Below, in pieces: positions 1 to 11,924 of a stretch of DNA of 64,000 bases. The notes beneath the pieces are model-generated. The model had not been told where the DNA came from. It searched no databases and saw only the letters and a list, made by a program, of their open reading frames with translations. The stretch is from Solanum dulcamara (Eukaryota > Streptophyta > Magnoliopsida > Solanales > Solanaceae). The number at the start of each line of letters is the position of its first letter. Position 1 is the first letter of the stretch. The stretch is from positions 71,692,134 through 71,756,133 of the forward strand of contig NC_077239.1 in assembly GCF_947179165.1 (NCBI RefSeq). The letters run 5' to 3'. The position numbers and the translations under genes were made by a program.

Positions 1-670
1 ACTCAGCTTTGCAGGAATAGGTCACAAAGTAGCCCAGACCCATACACTGATTAAAAGAGCACTGCTAATGTTAAGAAGTTCGAATTGTGAAATCAATCAG
101 CTCGATAGGAGGTGGGTTTGCTGCAAGGACTCATTGGGAGGCTCTTGAACAGTAAATAGAGAGAGAAAAACAGTTATATGTTCTAATGAAGTTTGGATTT
201 AAGAATGTACAGCAGTATACTAAAACTGGCCTTGATTTTAGGCATAACTGCAATAATAGCTGTAAACAATTAAACAATTATATATGCAAGACTTTTTTGA
301 AACTGGTAACACACATTCATCAGCGTTAAGGAGATGCTGGCCCACCTCCAAAAGTGTGATTACAATATATGCAAGACTTGAAGGGTTAATTACATTAACC
401 TCCTGTTATCATTCCTCAGTCTCCCAATGGTTAACAGTAGTAGTAGTTACTTTCTGTAGTTATTTCATTCTAGTAGTAGCTATTACTCTGTAGTAGTTTG
501 CAGTTTCTCATTCCAGTATGTTAGGAAGTCATGTCCTAGTTTCTAGGGGTAGTTATCTTACAACTGTTGTATTTAAACTATTTGTTTGTCTCAGGAAATC
601 TAAGCAGAAATTTATTAAGTTTTTGAGTACTTTAATTCAAGAGATTGCAGGTTCTCTCTTAACGAACCAG

Positions 671-826
671 AACCAACAACAACATACCCAGTGAAATCCC
701 ACAAAGTGGGGTCCGGGGAGGGTAGAGTGTACGCATACCTTACCACTACCTCGAGGAGGTAGAGAGGTTGTTTTCGAAAGACCCTCGGCGCAAGTGCCTC
801 AAACCCAAGTAAAAGAAGAAGAGGAA
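671..826 (+). mobile_element. tRNA-like SINE inside the 5' LTR
   Basis: The segment starts AACCAACAACAACATACCCAG and runs through 'gtggggtccggggaggg', 'gtacgcataccttaccac' and 'gaggtagagaggttg' to 'agaccctcggc'. That is the familiar Solanaceae SINE body, with pol III box-like blocks. It lies between LTR sequences that are nearly continuous in the 3' LTR copy at 1355-1552. It replaces about 60 bp of LTR sequence rather than being a clean addition, so the exact ends and target duplication are not resolved. Confidence 0.7.
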
Positions 827-941
827 TAAACTCTGATTTTGTCTTGCAACGTCCCATAACAAAATCCATAACAGGGGACCGTAACAACTTGGTATCAAAG
901 CCGGGAGTTATGGATACCAAATTCAACATTAACTAGCACAA

Positions 942-1353
942 TTGGTGAACTTGTTCCAAGAAGAACATGCAGCCAATTTAGCCAGCCAGGAAGCAACAAA
1001 TGCTCGTTTGGATGCACTCACTAAGGATTTAGCAGATTTGAAGATCGACTCAGATTCAACTAAACATACCAGTCAGAATCGCGGTTGGAAGGGTAAATCT
1101 AGAGTGGCAGGAGGAAGTTTCATCAATCATCAACATTCAAAGTTGGATTTCCCTCGATTTAATGGCCAAGAGAACCCTTTGGGATGGTTGAACAAATGTG
1201 AACACTTCTTTCGACACCAACAAACTCCAGAAGAAGAAAAGGTTGGACTTGCTTCTTTTCATTGGGAGGGCAATGCACAACTTTGGTTACTTCAACTAGA
1301 GACAGATATGCCTCAACCGTCTTGGAAAGAATTCAAACGTCACTGTAACCTTT
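942..1353 (+). pseudogene. Ty3/gypsy-type Gag fragment
   Basis: An open frame of about 137 codons sits just downstream of the primer binding site. It begins in a coiled, charged stretch and contains the retrotransposon Gag signature FPRFNGQENPLGWLNKCEHF followed by WEGNAQLWLLQLE and WKEFKRHC, typical of plant gypsy Gag. The frame then runs straight into LTR sequence (..GYLSRKVLSF), so the C-terminal Gag, protease and polymerase are missing. It cannot encode a functional polyprotein. Confidence 0.75.
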
Positions 1354-1654
1354 GTTTTGTCTCAGGATATCTAAGCAGAAAAGTATTAAGTTTTTGAGTA
1401 CTTTAACTCGAGATAGCAGGTTCTCTCTTAACGAACCAGTACCATAGGTCAAAAAAAGAAAACCTCTTTCCAGACTCCTAATTCACTCTACATAAACTCT
1501 GATTTTGTCTGGCAACGTCCCATAACTAGATCCATAATAGGCGACCATAACAGATCCCCCGAAGTCCGCTCAAATCATAGATATATCCCCTTTAGATTTC
1601 AAGTTTTGCATACATCTCCCCTGTTTTCAGACTTCCGTAACATTAGTCTTGGCC

Positions 1655-1826
1655 AAATGATGGACCTTATATGTCAAAAACAGATTGTTTACCAAACCTG
1701 AGATCCTAAACATTAAAGATATGATGCAACCAGTGTTTTAAAATGATGGACCTTATATGTCAAAAACAGATTGTTTACCAAACCTGAGATCCTAAACATT
1801 AAAGATATGATGCAACCAGTGTTTTA
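1655..1826. repeat. 86-bp perfect tandem duplication
   Basis: The unit starting aaatgatggaccttatatgt and ending in gatgcaaccagtgtttta occurs at 1655-1740 and again at 1741-1826 with period 86 and no difference seen by eye. The identity argues for a recent event. Both copies end at the CAGTGTTTTA motif that starts the GCG-rich repeat to the right. Confidence 0.9.
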
Positions 1827-2587
1827 AAAGGTGGGGGCGTGAGGTGAGGTGAGGCAAGGTTTTGGACGGCAAAAGGCAACGCAAGGTGACAAGGGTCTGC
1901 CTCGCCACAAGGCGAGGTGAGGGGCTAGGCGCTTGCCTTTTTGAAGTGCAGCGCCAATTAATACCAAAAAATTAAAATATTTAATTGCATATATAAATAA
2001 TCGACATCTCAATAGCAATAACATATTAGCAAATATTTCAATTCAAAAACTAAAATAGATAGTACATACTAAAAGTCTAGAACTTGATGAGAAAAAAATA
2101 GACCAAAAGTCAAAACAGCGAGAAAAAAATAAAACAGAAGTAGAAGTAGAAGTAACTCTGAAGTCTGAAGAAGAAGAAGAAGAAAGAAACAAAGGAAGAA
2201 GAAATCTGAAGAAAAGAAGAAGAAATTAGAAGAAAAGAAGAAACACGTATTGGTTGGATTTTGGAGTCACCAGAAAAGTTTGGATGGTCGCAGGAGAAGT
2301 CTAGTCGAGTCGACTAGTTGGAGTCGCAGTCAAAGAATGCAACTATGCATTTGGAAAGAAAACCCTAAAATTAACTTTTAACTTTTAAAATCCTAAATTG
2401 GTCGCCTTTTTTAAAAAAAAGAAAATACAAAAAGCGACGCCTTTCTCGCCTCTCACTTTTGTCGCCATGGCATCACCTTTTGAAAATCGCATCGCCACAA
2501 AATTAATAGGCGATGAAGGGTCGCCTCGCCTCTCGCCATTGGCGACGAGGCGATCGCCTTTCATGCCGCGAGACATGGCGTTTTAAT
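1817..2587. repeat. GCG/GAGG-rich repeat block with inverted ends, possible non-autonomous DNA transposon
   Basis: The left edge reads CAGTGTTTTAAAAGGTGGGG followed by many gaggtgagg/gcaaggcg words. The right part at 2440-2587 holds the complementary words (cgcctcgcctctcgcc, ggcgacgaggcgatcgcc) and ends in atggcgttttaatg, a degraded inverted copy of the left edge. Between them is an A/G-rich stretch (gaagaagaagaa..) and no coding potential. Sub-terminal GCG-rich repeats next to a CAGTG..-type end would suit a hAT-like element, but that assignment is an inference. Confidence 0.4.
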
Positions 2588-3636
2588 GAATACAAAATGA
2601 GAAAAATATATTAAACATGCAAGAAAATTGAAGGAATTACAAAAGCTCCTACAAATCAAAAAATGTAGCATGCTTATACAAGTATAAACAATGCAGTTGT
2701 ATTAAAGTTATAATGAGATACAAATTAACAATAACGTCTTAACTTTCAAACAACAAAAAAGCACAATTTCTTAAATAATATTATCAAACCATACCTTTTA
2801 CCTTTCTAAACCTAAATAATTAAATCTTTATCATTATTATAATTCAAAACATTACTCTTTCAGGAAGAAATATAAAGTAGCTTTCATATAGCAAAATAAT
2901 AGAAAGTTTGATAATTTTGAGAGAGAAAGAAGACATGAAAATCAATAGCAAGCTAAGTTGCTCGGACTCGGGTGAGGGTATCCGATACAGGTGCGGAGAG
3001 GTTAGATCCTTCATGATCTAAATTTTAAAAATCGGGGGTACCGATATGGATTCGAGGATTTAACTAAAAATAATTCAAATATCTATAGATAGAGTTATAT
3101 GTCTAAATTATGAGACAATATGTGGAAAACTTGCAAGGTAGTCTGAGGAAAAGATATAAATCAAGAGGATAATCCCACAAGGTGATATAAGGAAAAGGAC
3201 GGACATAGAAATTTATACAAGGTACTCCATTTTCTTCAATTTCACCATAATTTTTGTTTTGATTGCAATTATCATTGTATATATTCCGAATTTCTCCATT
3301 GATTTTGGTCAAAGTATCCAACATCGATTGACCAAATCTAGTACGGATCCCACACCCCCGTCGTGTCAACATGAGTGCAGCACCGAAACTAAAGAGTCCA
3401 AGCAACTAAGATTGCAAGAGAATGAACAAACTTCAGCTATCTATATTCAGAAGAAATTTTCAAGTGGTGTTCACCCTCATAATGTTCTCAATCATAAAAT
3501 ATGCAATATTATGGCCCATTATTTGAGTTTTCATATTTTCTATAGATGATTAGAACTTTATTAGTAATGCATCTTGAAGAATTTGAGGGTGCTAATTAGG
3601 GAATTTGACACATGATTTGGTAAGAACTATTGAGAG

Positions 3637-3794
3637 CGCCTTGAGTGTTGAGCATTAAGCGTGCTTAAGGAGCACAGTCGAGCGCGGGCATAAGCCTCAT
3701 AGAAGAAAACTCACACATGTGCCTCACAGTGTTTTACAAGTGCCTCGTCAAGGGCGAGCCCCAGCCAAGTCCCAAAAAAACTTTCAGAACACTG
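3637..3794. repeat. Second GCG-type repeat block ending AACACTG
   Basis: Words such as gagcgccttgag, gcgtgcttaagg, cagtgttttacaagtgcctcg and gggcgagcc recur. The block ends in AACACTGGTTGTAGC, which is nearly the reverse complement of TGCAACCAGTGTT at 1811-1823. It may be the far end of a nested element that starts at 1817, or an independent relative. Confidence 0.35.
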
Positions 3795-4287
3795 GTTGTA
3801 GCATTAGAATGAAAATATCTTAAGAGATTTATTATTTCTAAAACTTACCTGGAATAGGTTTTTATGGAAGATTACAAGTGATCCATATGACCTTTTATTC
3901 ATAGAAATCATTTAATAAAAAAATCGACTCTACACAACTTTGTCATCAAATATCTACCACCAATGGAGAAAAAAGAATTGAATAAATGGCTTTACTAAAA
4001 AAAAGTCCCTTCAAAATTCTCAATCTATTTTAGTATATACTTTGTTTCAAACTCAAAACTATCAATACTATAATACTGCTTTTTGAATAATGAATTAGTA
4101 AAGTTTCCAACTTCTTTCAAGCATGTCAGATAAGTTCAAGTCAATACATTTAGTATACTTCGTCCATCATAGAAAATAAAGGTGGTTTCTAAATACAGGG
4201 GACGGTGTATCTACTCTTTACAAGGAAAAGTAGCATGCCACTTTAAAAACGTCAGAGGCATCAAACTAGCTTATTACATAATCATAC

Positions 4288-7200
4288 CGTTTCAATTGCT
4301 GTGAGAAGCCGACTGCACATTCTTTGACGACGATACATATATCGGGTTCCAATAAATGGCATCTCAGCAACTTCATTCCCATGAATCCTACGTATAGAGT
4401 AGAATCATTTTGAGTTGTTGTTATCACAATCTTTGAATACAAGAGAGTCAATCTCAAATGATACTAGATATCACTACTACAAATTTCTCCAGAATTCATT
4501 AAGCACAAGAGGAGAAGTGGCAAAAAAAATTAAGTACATTAAGAGATTGCCACATCATCACACATCAATTTAGAACACGTAGGTCGATATTCAAAAGTAG
4601 TATATTACATCCCTTTATGGAATACCTATATCGCATGTGCCTAGCTTTTATTCTAGGCTAGACAAGTACGCCAGCCAGTCAACCAGTTCAGCCCGATATT
4701 TTTAGATATGAATTCAGATTATTGCCATGCATAGTTCAGCAAGAGTAAATGATCCTTCACACACACTTAATTTCCAAGTATAATAACTAGATGTTCACCA
4801 GAAGTGGAGCAAACATATACTCCCTCCATTTCAATTTGCTTGTCTTACTTTTCTTTTTAGACCGTTTCAAAGAATACCTCTATTTTTCGTAACTCTTTAA
4901 ATTAAAGGGCATTTTGGTACATTTTACATATGTTTAGTTTAAGACCACAAGTTTCAAAAGACTCTTTATTTCCTTTAACTCCGTGCCAAGTCAAAATCAA
5001 ACAAACAAATTGAAACAGAGGAGTAGCTTATAGTATAAAAAATTATGATGATCTTTCCTGCCATCTACCAAAGGACAAAGATATCACAGCATACAACTAG
5101 TACTTGTGGCCAACTTTTTAATTTGCCTGGGATGGTAATTAAATGACAAATAAAATAAATTAGGTAGTTTGGCCATTTGAATAACTTTTTTAAGTTTTCA
5201 ACTACATCAGTCACAAACTTTACTGATTCTACATTGACTATTCAAGAAGGACGAAAATTGCTCATATTACAGCTGCAAAATGTCCATTCAAGTGCCTCCA
5301 GAATGCTAACTAAGCAAAAGTAGAATTTCAATTAATCACAACAAGCCTAGCCAGAAACAAACCAAATACAGTAAACACGTAATCCGCAGCAAGGATAGCC
5401 CAGATCATATTATCACAAAGTATCTTTATTGGAACCGTTCATCTGGAATAAAGCAGTAGAATTTTTCTGGTATTGATATAACTATTTTTAGACATTGAAG
5501 CGCTGAAGCTCCTGGTTTCTGTCTATTAATATGCACACAACGTTGAGGCCCTTCTTTCTGAACGTTGAGGTGTCAAGTTCTGGGACCTAGGATGCTCAGA
5601 GCTAGCACTGCAACGCCCAGCTTTTCAGTAATAAATATTGCAGGTTTCAAGTTAACAGATTCATTATAGTAATTCACTTGACTCTTCAGCTGACGCTAAA
5701 AATGCTGCCACAATTCAAGTTTGCTTCTTCATTGTTTATGTAGTGGAAAGGACCCTCAACCTCCAAGCATGAGGTTAGGGGTTGGAGTCATTATGGGAGA
5801 AATGTGAGACATAGCACTGTTGATTCCTAGACAGGGGATTCCAGGGTTGGTGCCAAAAAAACAATATGTTTTGGTCATGAAGCACTTAGATGCAATACAG
5901 AATTATGATCACTATGAGTAGGAAATAGTCCAACAAAGACTAACTCAACTAACATTTACCTTATGGATGCAGCACAGATAATTTCATCACCCTTCTCAAG
6001 AACAACAGTATAGAACCCATTGTAGTTCAGCCGCCTAAAGTTTGACCTGGTATCAAAAGAGGAAAATAAGGATAAATTTCTTGATCAACTTATTGAAGAA
6101 AGATATTGCCTTAATTAACAACCATGTACACCATCACTGGAATCATTTAGTGTTCAACTGTAGTAGTATTAAAAACAAGGACAACTTTTCAGAAGAACTA
6201 TAGTACAAAAGAAATGGAATCAAAATTTAGAATTCAATGAAAAGGTAATAGCATTTTCAGTGGAAAAAACTAAAAAAATAATCTCACATTAATACAATTA
6301 ACATGACCTGATGATTTGAGATAACAAGAAAAAAGAAAATTAAAAGCTTTTAGCTTGTGCAAGGGAATTACTAGTTGTTAACGCCATTTGGACAATAGAC
6401 TCCGTAATCCAAAAATCTAGACACATTTTCCACACTTTATATCTAGAACTAACAGAAGAAAACAAACTCTACATGGAATTCATCAAATGGCATTACTAAT
6501 AGACAAAGTATGACAAGACAGGAATAGAAAAACTCATAATAGCAACAAATTGGTTATGTCGTCGCTTTTAATATAAATTCATGAGAACATATTAGCACAA
6601 TCTTCAGAGATGCTCACCCGCAGCTATAAACAACGCTTTGAATTATATTGATTTTACTTCGCTGGTCAACAATGGGCACAAAACACTCATTCATAATGGA
6701 GAAAGCAACAGCTAACTTGCAATTGCATTCAATGTCTACTAGATCGTCAGTCAAATTTGTATCCCTGCCAAAATCACGATGTTGAAGAAGTCTCCAACAA
6801 AATCCTTCATCCAAGTCATGCTTTACACCAAGAAGCACCTGCAGCCCCTCAACAATCTGTTGAAGAACATGTGAGATTATTTTACTGCATAGAAACTCGT
6901 ATGTATATGTATATACAAATTGTATAGATATAATTTACTCTTAGTTAGTCTGAGGAAGAAAGTTCTAGATAATTTCTCAGCTTAAAGCATGGTCTTGGAT
7001 CAAGTGAGACCTCATCACTCACTGTGGGATAAACATTACTCCCCCGTCCCATGTCTTGTGACTTAAAGTACTTTTTATAAGTCATAAGAATTAACAATCT
7101 AAATATTTAAAGGGCATACAAATAAATTCTGGTCAAAGATTATCTTATTTGACTCTCAAAATCCGAATTGTCATATAAATTGGGACTGAAGGAGTATATT

Positions 7201-10200
7201 AGTTACAATATTACTCCACACACAAATGCATCAGAGGATTGGAGTGCGATTTGGAAACTACTCTCTTCTTTTTCAACAGATTTCATTAAGTGCATGTGAC
7301 AGACGAATGAACTGAATAACTTCTTTAAGGCTAGGAACAATGTGATCTAGAAGTTGCAAAAACTGCAATCTATTTAATTGGACAAGTGCAATACCTTCTG
7401 GCATCCCTTTCCGCAAAATGATAGATCTTTAGAATCAAAATCCAGAGCACTGTCACCGGGGACACAAGGCAAATGGACTGCAAAAGTCAAAATCAGATAT
7501 ATTTGTCTAGTTCAGCCAATTCATTTATCAAATTTAGAGCAAAAAATAACTAACAAAAGAGGATTCGAAATATACATTTTCCCTCACACAAATGGCATGT
7601 TAACAATTCAGAGACTGGCATGTTATCCTGAATATCATTCTCTGAGGAGTTTCTGACAACTGTCCCACAGAATTTGCATGAACAATAAACACATCTCCAA
7701 TCTCCAGAAGGTAACTTCTGCAACACATTCGAAAACAGTAAGACATACTTCTGCTCAACAATTTTAGGAGTAAAAGCTCGTTTGGATTGGCTTATTTTAG
7801 GTGCTTTCAAGCTATAATAGTTTTAAAGCATTTTTGCAGAGTTTGAGTGAGATTTTTATAAATAAAAAAAAAGTGCTTTCAAGCACTTATTTTTAAGCCA
7901 AAATAACAAAAATATTTCGAACTTACGGCTTTTGGCTTATAAGTCATAAGCCCATCCAAATTGACTCTTCGTTGGGAGAGCACCAGAGATTACAAGTTAA
8001 AATGACCAACTATTGTTTTAGCCAGTCATCTAATAGGTGGTCCAAAAACCTCCTTTTCTCATTCTTACAATCAACATACATGACTTAAGAGTACATCTAA
8101 TATAGAGGCAATACTTTTTCCTTTTGATAAGTAAGATAAAACCCAGATTGTAGCTGCTGAACAAAAACTCAAGCTATATTTTGAATACTAAAAGTACTAT
8201 CTTCTTGAACAAACAAAAGAATATGCAACATATTCCCATGAACAGACCTCATTCTTTCTACTGCTTACACTTCTATTTTAATCTTTCTTTATATGGTACA
8301 CCTTTCTGCACTATCCAAGAGCCAAACGGTGAATTTTCCACTTTGCTCCATTGGTGACTTAACCTCCAACCTTCTGGAGGGACGTGTAGGGTCTATATCA
8401 CTAAGCTATCTCTCAGTGTCTTCTCACTGCTTACACTTTGACACAAATCTACTACTTGCCTACGAGAAGTAGCAAAAAGAAATGTTCACAATAACTTATT
8501 AATACAACAGGTTTTTGGCAGCAGGGATGATAAAGTCAAACACTGAACCAACTTACTGGCTGCCATATTTATAGCTGACATACCTGTCAGAATGATGAAT
8601 ACTCTACCACAGGAAAAGCAACTCTTTTATCTGTTGGTGTGGTGTGGTAATGATTCCATCAAATGTCCATTACCAAATAGGAAATTGACATATAGACATA
8701 CTTTAGGCTTTTAGCTTCTGTACGTGTACAGAATATACAATAAAGAATAGGAAAAGATATCATACTCTTCCATATATGATGTATTATCATATTCTAAAGT
8801 ACTCCAGAATCCCGGATAGAGAAATTTATAGGTTTCAGATAAAGTTTATTAGTTGGATAGAAGAATTTTAAGCACTAAACTCCCAACAATCTGTTCAAGG
8901 GACTGCTGAATACCAACAGCTTTATTTTCAATTCGAATTTGTCTGATTTTTCTGTGTTTTCCAGTATTCGCAATATTGCATTTGAGGTGCACTTAAACTT
9001 TGGAGCATGTCATTATGTTGGCTGGTACTTTCTCCTCGTTAGGTCGGTGCTTCCTTGCTTAAATAGAAACCAGCCAACCAAATGTTTTTTCTAAGTTAGA
9101 TTAATTAAGCCATGGATTACCTACCCAAAAAATAAAGCACATGAGTTTTTGCCTTAAAAAAGGGTGATACTAAATGATAAATATAGCCTACACAAGTATA
9201 TATTGATTGTTAAGGAAATTCTATATGATAAAAATTCTCTTAGAGCTGTCCTCACATTAGAGTTTGAAGAAAATGCTAAAAGGGAGGAGGTAGCATGGAG
9301 GCAAAGGTTCAGGGCACTGTGGTTGAAAGAAGGGACAAAAATACCAAGTTTTTTCATACAAATGCAAATTGTCATAGAAGATACAATAACATTGACATGT
9401 TGGTTATAGATGGTGAGTGCACAAAAGAACCAACAGTGATAAAAGAGGAGATTGTCAAGTTCTATCAGAGCCTCTACACAGAAACAGAGATATTGAGGCC
9501 CCGGCTCAATCCCAGATCGGGGTCTGCAATCAGTGAAGAAGACAACTTATTACTACAAAGCCAATTCAGTGAAAATGAGATAAAAGAGTGTGTCATGGCA
9601 TGTGCTAGTGATAAAGCACCTGGCCCTGATGGTTTCACCATGGCTTTTTTCACCTCTTGTTGGGATGTAGTAAGCAGAGAAGTGGTTGCAGCAATACAAA
9701 ATTTTCATGATCAGAATCTATTCGAAAAGAGCTTCCATGCTACATTCATAGCTCTGATTCCAAAGAAGTTGGGGGCAAAGAATTGAAGGACTTTAGACCT
9801 ATTAGTCTAATAGGTAGCATCTACAAGATCATTTCAAAGGTGTTGACTGAGAGGTTGAAAAAAGTGGTATCTAAATTAGTGGATGCTCACCAAATGGCAT
9901 TTATCAAAAGCAGGCAGATCATGGATGCTGTGTGGATGTGAGATAGATCAGTAAGATTCCAGGAATCCTTTGTAAGCTGGACATGGAGAAAGCCTATGAT
10001 CACTTACACTGGGCTTCCTCTGGAAAACTATGAAGAATATGGGCTTTGGTGAGAAGTGGATAAATGGATCAAATTCAGCACTACTACTGTGAAATTCTCA
10101 GTGCTGATCAATGGATCACCCTTTGGTTTCTTCAATTCAGAGAGAGGCTTGAGACAAGGGGACCCCTTATCCCCTTTCCTTTTTATACTGGTAATGGAGG

Positions 10201-11889
10201 GACTTAATGATATGTTAAGGACAGCTAAAACAAACAGTTGGATAAGGGGTTTTAATGCTAACATGGATGACAGACAAGGTCTGGCAATTACTCACCTTCA
10301 ATATGCAGATGACACTTTAATTTTCTGTAATGCAGACAATAATCAAATGAAATATTTAAGAGTCATCTTGATTCTGTTTGAAGCAACCTCCGGCCTTCAC
10401 ATAAATTGGAGTAAAAGCTTCATTTACCCAGTAAATGAGGTACCTAGGATAGAAAGTTTGGTAGACATTTTGGGAGGGAAAATTGGAGAATTACCTACTG
10501 TGCCATTGGGGGACAAGAGCAAATCAAAGGGAATATGGAACAATGTGTTGGAGAAATGTGAGAAGAAGCTTGTTAACTGGAAAAGTCATATTTGTCCTTG
10601 GGTGGTAGAGTTACTCTCATAAACAGTGTCCTAGATGCTTTACCTACCTATATGATGTCCTTATTCCCTATGCCAGCTAGTGTAAGAGACAGATCGGACA
10701 CCATTAGAAGAATTTTCCTGTGGCAAGGTAACTGTGACCAAAACAACCACAAGATCCATTTGGTTAAATGGGATGAAGTCATAGCCAGTAAGAAAGAAGG
10801 GGGATTGGGAACAAGGAATTTGAAGGTTCAGAATAGCAGCCTACTAATGAAATGGTTGTGGAGGTTTGCTTCTCAAGAACAATCCCTGTGGAAGGAGACA
10901 ATCAGGACAAGATATGGCATGGAAAACTGGTGGACCAGCAAAGCAACTTCACAACCATATGGTACTGGTCCGTGGAGATCAATACGGAATTTGTGGCCAA
11001 AATTGATAAATGATTGTAAGAGCAAGGTGGGTAATGGAAGGAAGACCTTGTTCTGGGAAGAAAGCTGGGTGGGACAAGGATCTCTAAAAAACAGTTTCCC
11101 TGGTCTTTTTCTTTTGAGTCTCCAAGAAAAGGTCACTGTTAAAGAGATGAGAGATGGCCAGGTTTGGAGCAATGCAAGGATCTCAACACCAGTGAGGATC
11201 AACTAGTCTGGATTCCAGACAAACAAGGGAGATTTTCAGTTGGATCAGCTTACAGGAAGTTTCAGAGATCAGGCCTACAGCAAAGAGGTTGGCCATGGAA
11301 GATGATATGGAAAGTCAAGGTTCCATTCAAGATAGCCTGTTTCTCCTAGCTTCTGGCCAAGCAGGCTGCAGTAACTCATGATAACCTCATGAAAAGAAGC
11401 TTACAATTGTGCTCCAGATGCTCTTTTTGTGAATGTGAGGCAGAGACAATAAATCATCTCTTTCTACACTGTAGAGAAACTACGAAACTTTGGCAGGTCG
11501 TCATCAATCTTAGGGGCATTAGCTGGACTATGCCAAGGAATATAAAGGAAGCTTTAGCCTGTTGGAACAGGGATGGAAATCAGTCAGGGCACAGAGAGAG
11601 ATGGAAGATTGACCCAGCTTGCATTGGTGGACTATTTGGCTAGAAAGGAACCACAAAACAAGAGCTACTCTATTGAGAAAATGAAGATGAATTGTATGGT
11701 TCTTTTCTACTTTTGGTGTAAGCATGAATATCCTCAAGATGAAGATATTCCTAGTATTTTTGATTACTTATGAGATTATAGGAGGCTAGTTTTACACTTT
11801 TGTGATCTTTGTTTTGTAAGTATTACTAGACTACTCCTGGAGTATTCCTCTGTTAATAATACAAGTTACCTTTCTCAAAAAAAAAAGAA

Positions 11890-11924
<35 letters not shown>

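Larger units (their letters stand above)
519..1552 (+). mobile_element. Collapsed LTR retrotransposon with SINE-interrupted 5' LTR
   Basis: Two related LTR segments share the track from 'gtctcagga' through 'ttgagtactttaa' to 'cgtcccataac': one at about 583-886, the other at about 1355-1552. The 5' LTR ends in ..gtaaca at 886. It is followed after 3 bases by TGGTATCAAAGCC (890-902), a close match to the initiator-Met tRNA primer binding site used by most plant LTR elements. A Gag fragment follows, then the second LTR begins mid-sequence, so the pol region and the front of the 3' LTR are gone. The 5' LTR start is uncertain; TG at 519 is one candidate. No target duplication was found. The Gag resembles the plant Ty3/gypsy type. 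The collapse is an inference from the missing interior. Confidence 0.75.
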
